A stretch of DNA of 64,000 nucleotides, from NCBI RefSeq assembly GCF_024753245.1, contig NZ_JANUGX010000002.1:186001-250000 (forward strand), read 5' to 3'. The notes beneath the pieces were generated by a model. The model searched no databases, was not told the origin of the DNA, and worked only from the letters and a program-made list of their open reading frames with translations. A program made the translations under genes and the position numbers. Shown one piece after another: positions 63,153 through 64,000 of the stretch; within the stretch, counting starts at the first letter, position 1; each line of letters opens with the position of its first letter. Source of the DNA: Massilia norwichensis. GTDB lineage: Bacteria > Pseudomonadota > Gammaproteobacteria > Burkholderiales > Burkholderiaceae_D.

Positions 63153-64000
63153 TTAGTCGACGAACAGCGAGATAACTGAGTCGCCCTTCACGATACGCTT
63201 GAAGGTTTCAGCCAGCAGCGGCGCGCAGGTCAGCTGGCGGATCTTGCCGCAAGCACGGCCGGCTTCGCTCAGCGGGATGGTGTCGGTGACGACCAGTTCG
63301 TCCAGCGGCGAATTCGAGATGCGGTCGATTGCCGGACCGGACAGAACCGGGTGCGTGCAATAAGCCACAACTTTCTTGGCGCCACGTTCTTTCAGGACTT
63401 CGGCGGCCTTGGTCAGCGTGCCTGCGGTGTCGACCATGTCGTCCATGATCACGCAGTTACGGCCTTCGACTTCACCGATGATGTTCATGACTTCCGACAC
63501 GTTCGCCTTCGGGCGACGCTTGTCGATGATCGCCAGGTCGCAGCCGAGACGCTTGGCCAGCGCACGGGCACGCACCACGCCGCCGACGTCCGGCGACACG
63601 ACCAGCAGGTCGTCGTAGTTGCGCTTCTGCAGGTCGCCCAGCAGGATCGGCGATGCGTAGATGTTGTCGACCGGGATGTCGAAGAAGCCCTGGATCTGGT
63701 CGGCGTGCAGATCCATGATCAGCACACGTTCGACGCCGGCTTCTTCCAGCATGTTGGCGACCACTTTGGCCGAGATCGCGACACGCGCCGAACGCGGACG
63801 GCGGTCCTGGCGGGCATAGCCGAAGTACGGAATCGCCGCGGTGATGCGGCCTGCCGATGCGCGCTTGAGAGCGTCGACCATCAGCATGATTTCCATGAGG
63901 CTGTCGTTGGTGGGAGCGCAGGTCGATTGCAGAACGAAGACGTCCTTGCCACGAACGTTCTCGTTAATTTCGACCATCACTTCGCCGTCGGAGAACTTCG
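63153..64000 (-). CDS. prs: Ribose-phosphate pyrophosphokinase, N-terminal end cut by window edge
   Basis: The visible ~282 codons are the bulk of PRPP synthetase, which makes PRPP from ribose-5-P and ATP. Motifs: the flexible-loop [20 protein letters not shown] near the middle, [40 protein letters not shown], and the PRPP-binding loop [19 protein letters not shown]. The N-terminal ~35 residues and start lie past position 64000; the frame runs open to the edge ([11 protein letters not shown]). Genes rplY and pth follow downstream. Confidence 0.97.
   Translation of the reverse strand, partial: KFSDGEVMVEINENVRGKDVFVLQSTCAPTNDSLMEIMLMVDALKRASAGRITAAIPYFGYARQDRRPRSARVAISAKVVANMLEEAGVERVLIMDLHADQIQGFFDIPVDNIYASPILLGDLQKRNYDDLLVVSPDVGGVVRARALAKRLGCDLAIIDKRRPKANVSEVMNIIGEVEGRNCVIMDDMVDTAGTLTKAAEVLKERGAKKVVAYCTHPVLSGPAIDRISNSPLDELVVTDTIPLSEAGRACGKIRQLTCAPLLAETFKRIVKGDSVISLFVD

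Overview
The window is 64 kb of gene-dense, GC-rich chromosome. Gene content and order point to a betaproteobacterium of the order Burkholderiales, most likely family Oxalobacteraceae (Massilia/Telluria, Duganella or Janthinobacterium type). The pointers are ubiE-tim44-ubiJ-ubiB, the kdsD-kdsC-lptC-lptA-lptB-rpoN-hpf block, ptsN-hprK-rapZ, prs-rplY-pth, and thiC-thiS-thiG-thiD-thiE behind a TPP riboswitch. The genus is an inference. No rRNA, tRNA or CRISPR array was recognised.

Layout. 0-2.3 kb: fmdB-DUF502-aspS operon (minus; aspS runs off the left edge). 2.6-7.6 kb: an SDR reductase divergent from a TetR regulator, then a four-gene branched-chain-amino-acid-type ABC importer without a binding protein. 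7.7-12.3 kb: a TPMT-like methyltransferase and ubiquinone genes ubiB, ubiJ, tim44-like and ubiE. 12.6-20.3 kb: a cold-shock gene, a DUF971 protein, a HIT protein, a 1336-residue fused FAD/Fe-S oxidoreductase, an old-yellow-enzyme gene under a textbook MerR-type promoter with its MerR regulator, and a YqaA-type membrane protein. 20.4-25.6 kb: ilvA, queF, ptsN-hprK-rapZ. 25.8-30.4 kb: an AT-richer antitoxin/PIN toxin module, a GntP permease, an APH(3')-like kinase and a 3-hydroxyisobutyryl-CoA hydrolase. 30.4-36 kb: hpf, rpoN, lptB, lptA, lptC, kdsC, kdsD (minus). 36-40.7 kb: a Kef-type antiporter, a diguanylate cyclase, a MOSC protein and a small exported protein. 40.8-45.3 kb: the thiamin operon. 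45.4-49.8 kb: a Tat-exported PhoX phosphatase with tandem Pho boxes, an IS605/IS1341-type TnpB gene, and a GMC oxidoreductase missing its N-terminal half. 50.1-64 kb: two tandem small beta-barrel outer-membrane proteins, ychF, a patatin-like lipase, a Yip1/MacAB-like/transglutaminase cluster, a GNAT acetyltransferase, a degenerate HD-GYP/LuxR regulator, then pth, rplY and prs (cut by the right edge).

How the genes work together. Three housekeeping blocks dominate: quinone biosynthesis, LPS precursor synthesis and export joined to sigma-54 and nitrogen-PTS control, and thiamin synthesis. The thiC leader holds a TPP aptamer followed by a 10-bp helix that would hide the thiC ribosome-binding site. 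The hpf-side and ptsN-side halves of a normally contiguous cluster face away from each other about 7 kb apart, as expected after one inversion.

Dispersed structure. A family of GTAG-headed palindromes (REP/BIME-like) occurs five times in intergenic space, and one dRS3-like pair occurs near 13.35 kb. The clearest mobile system is the TnpB gene, whose three RuvC acidic residues and zinc-finger cysteines are all present. It sits exactly where a GMC oxidoreductase gene has lost its front half.
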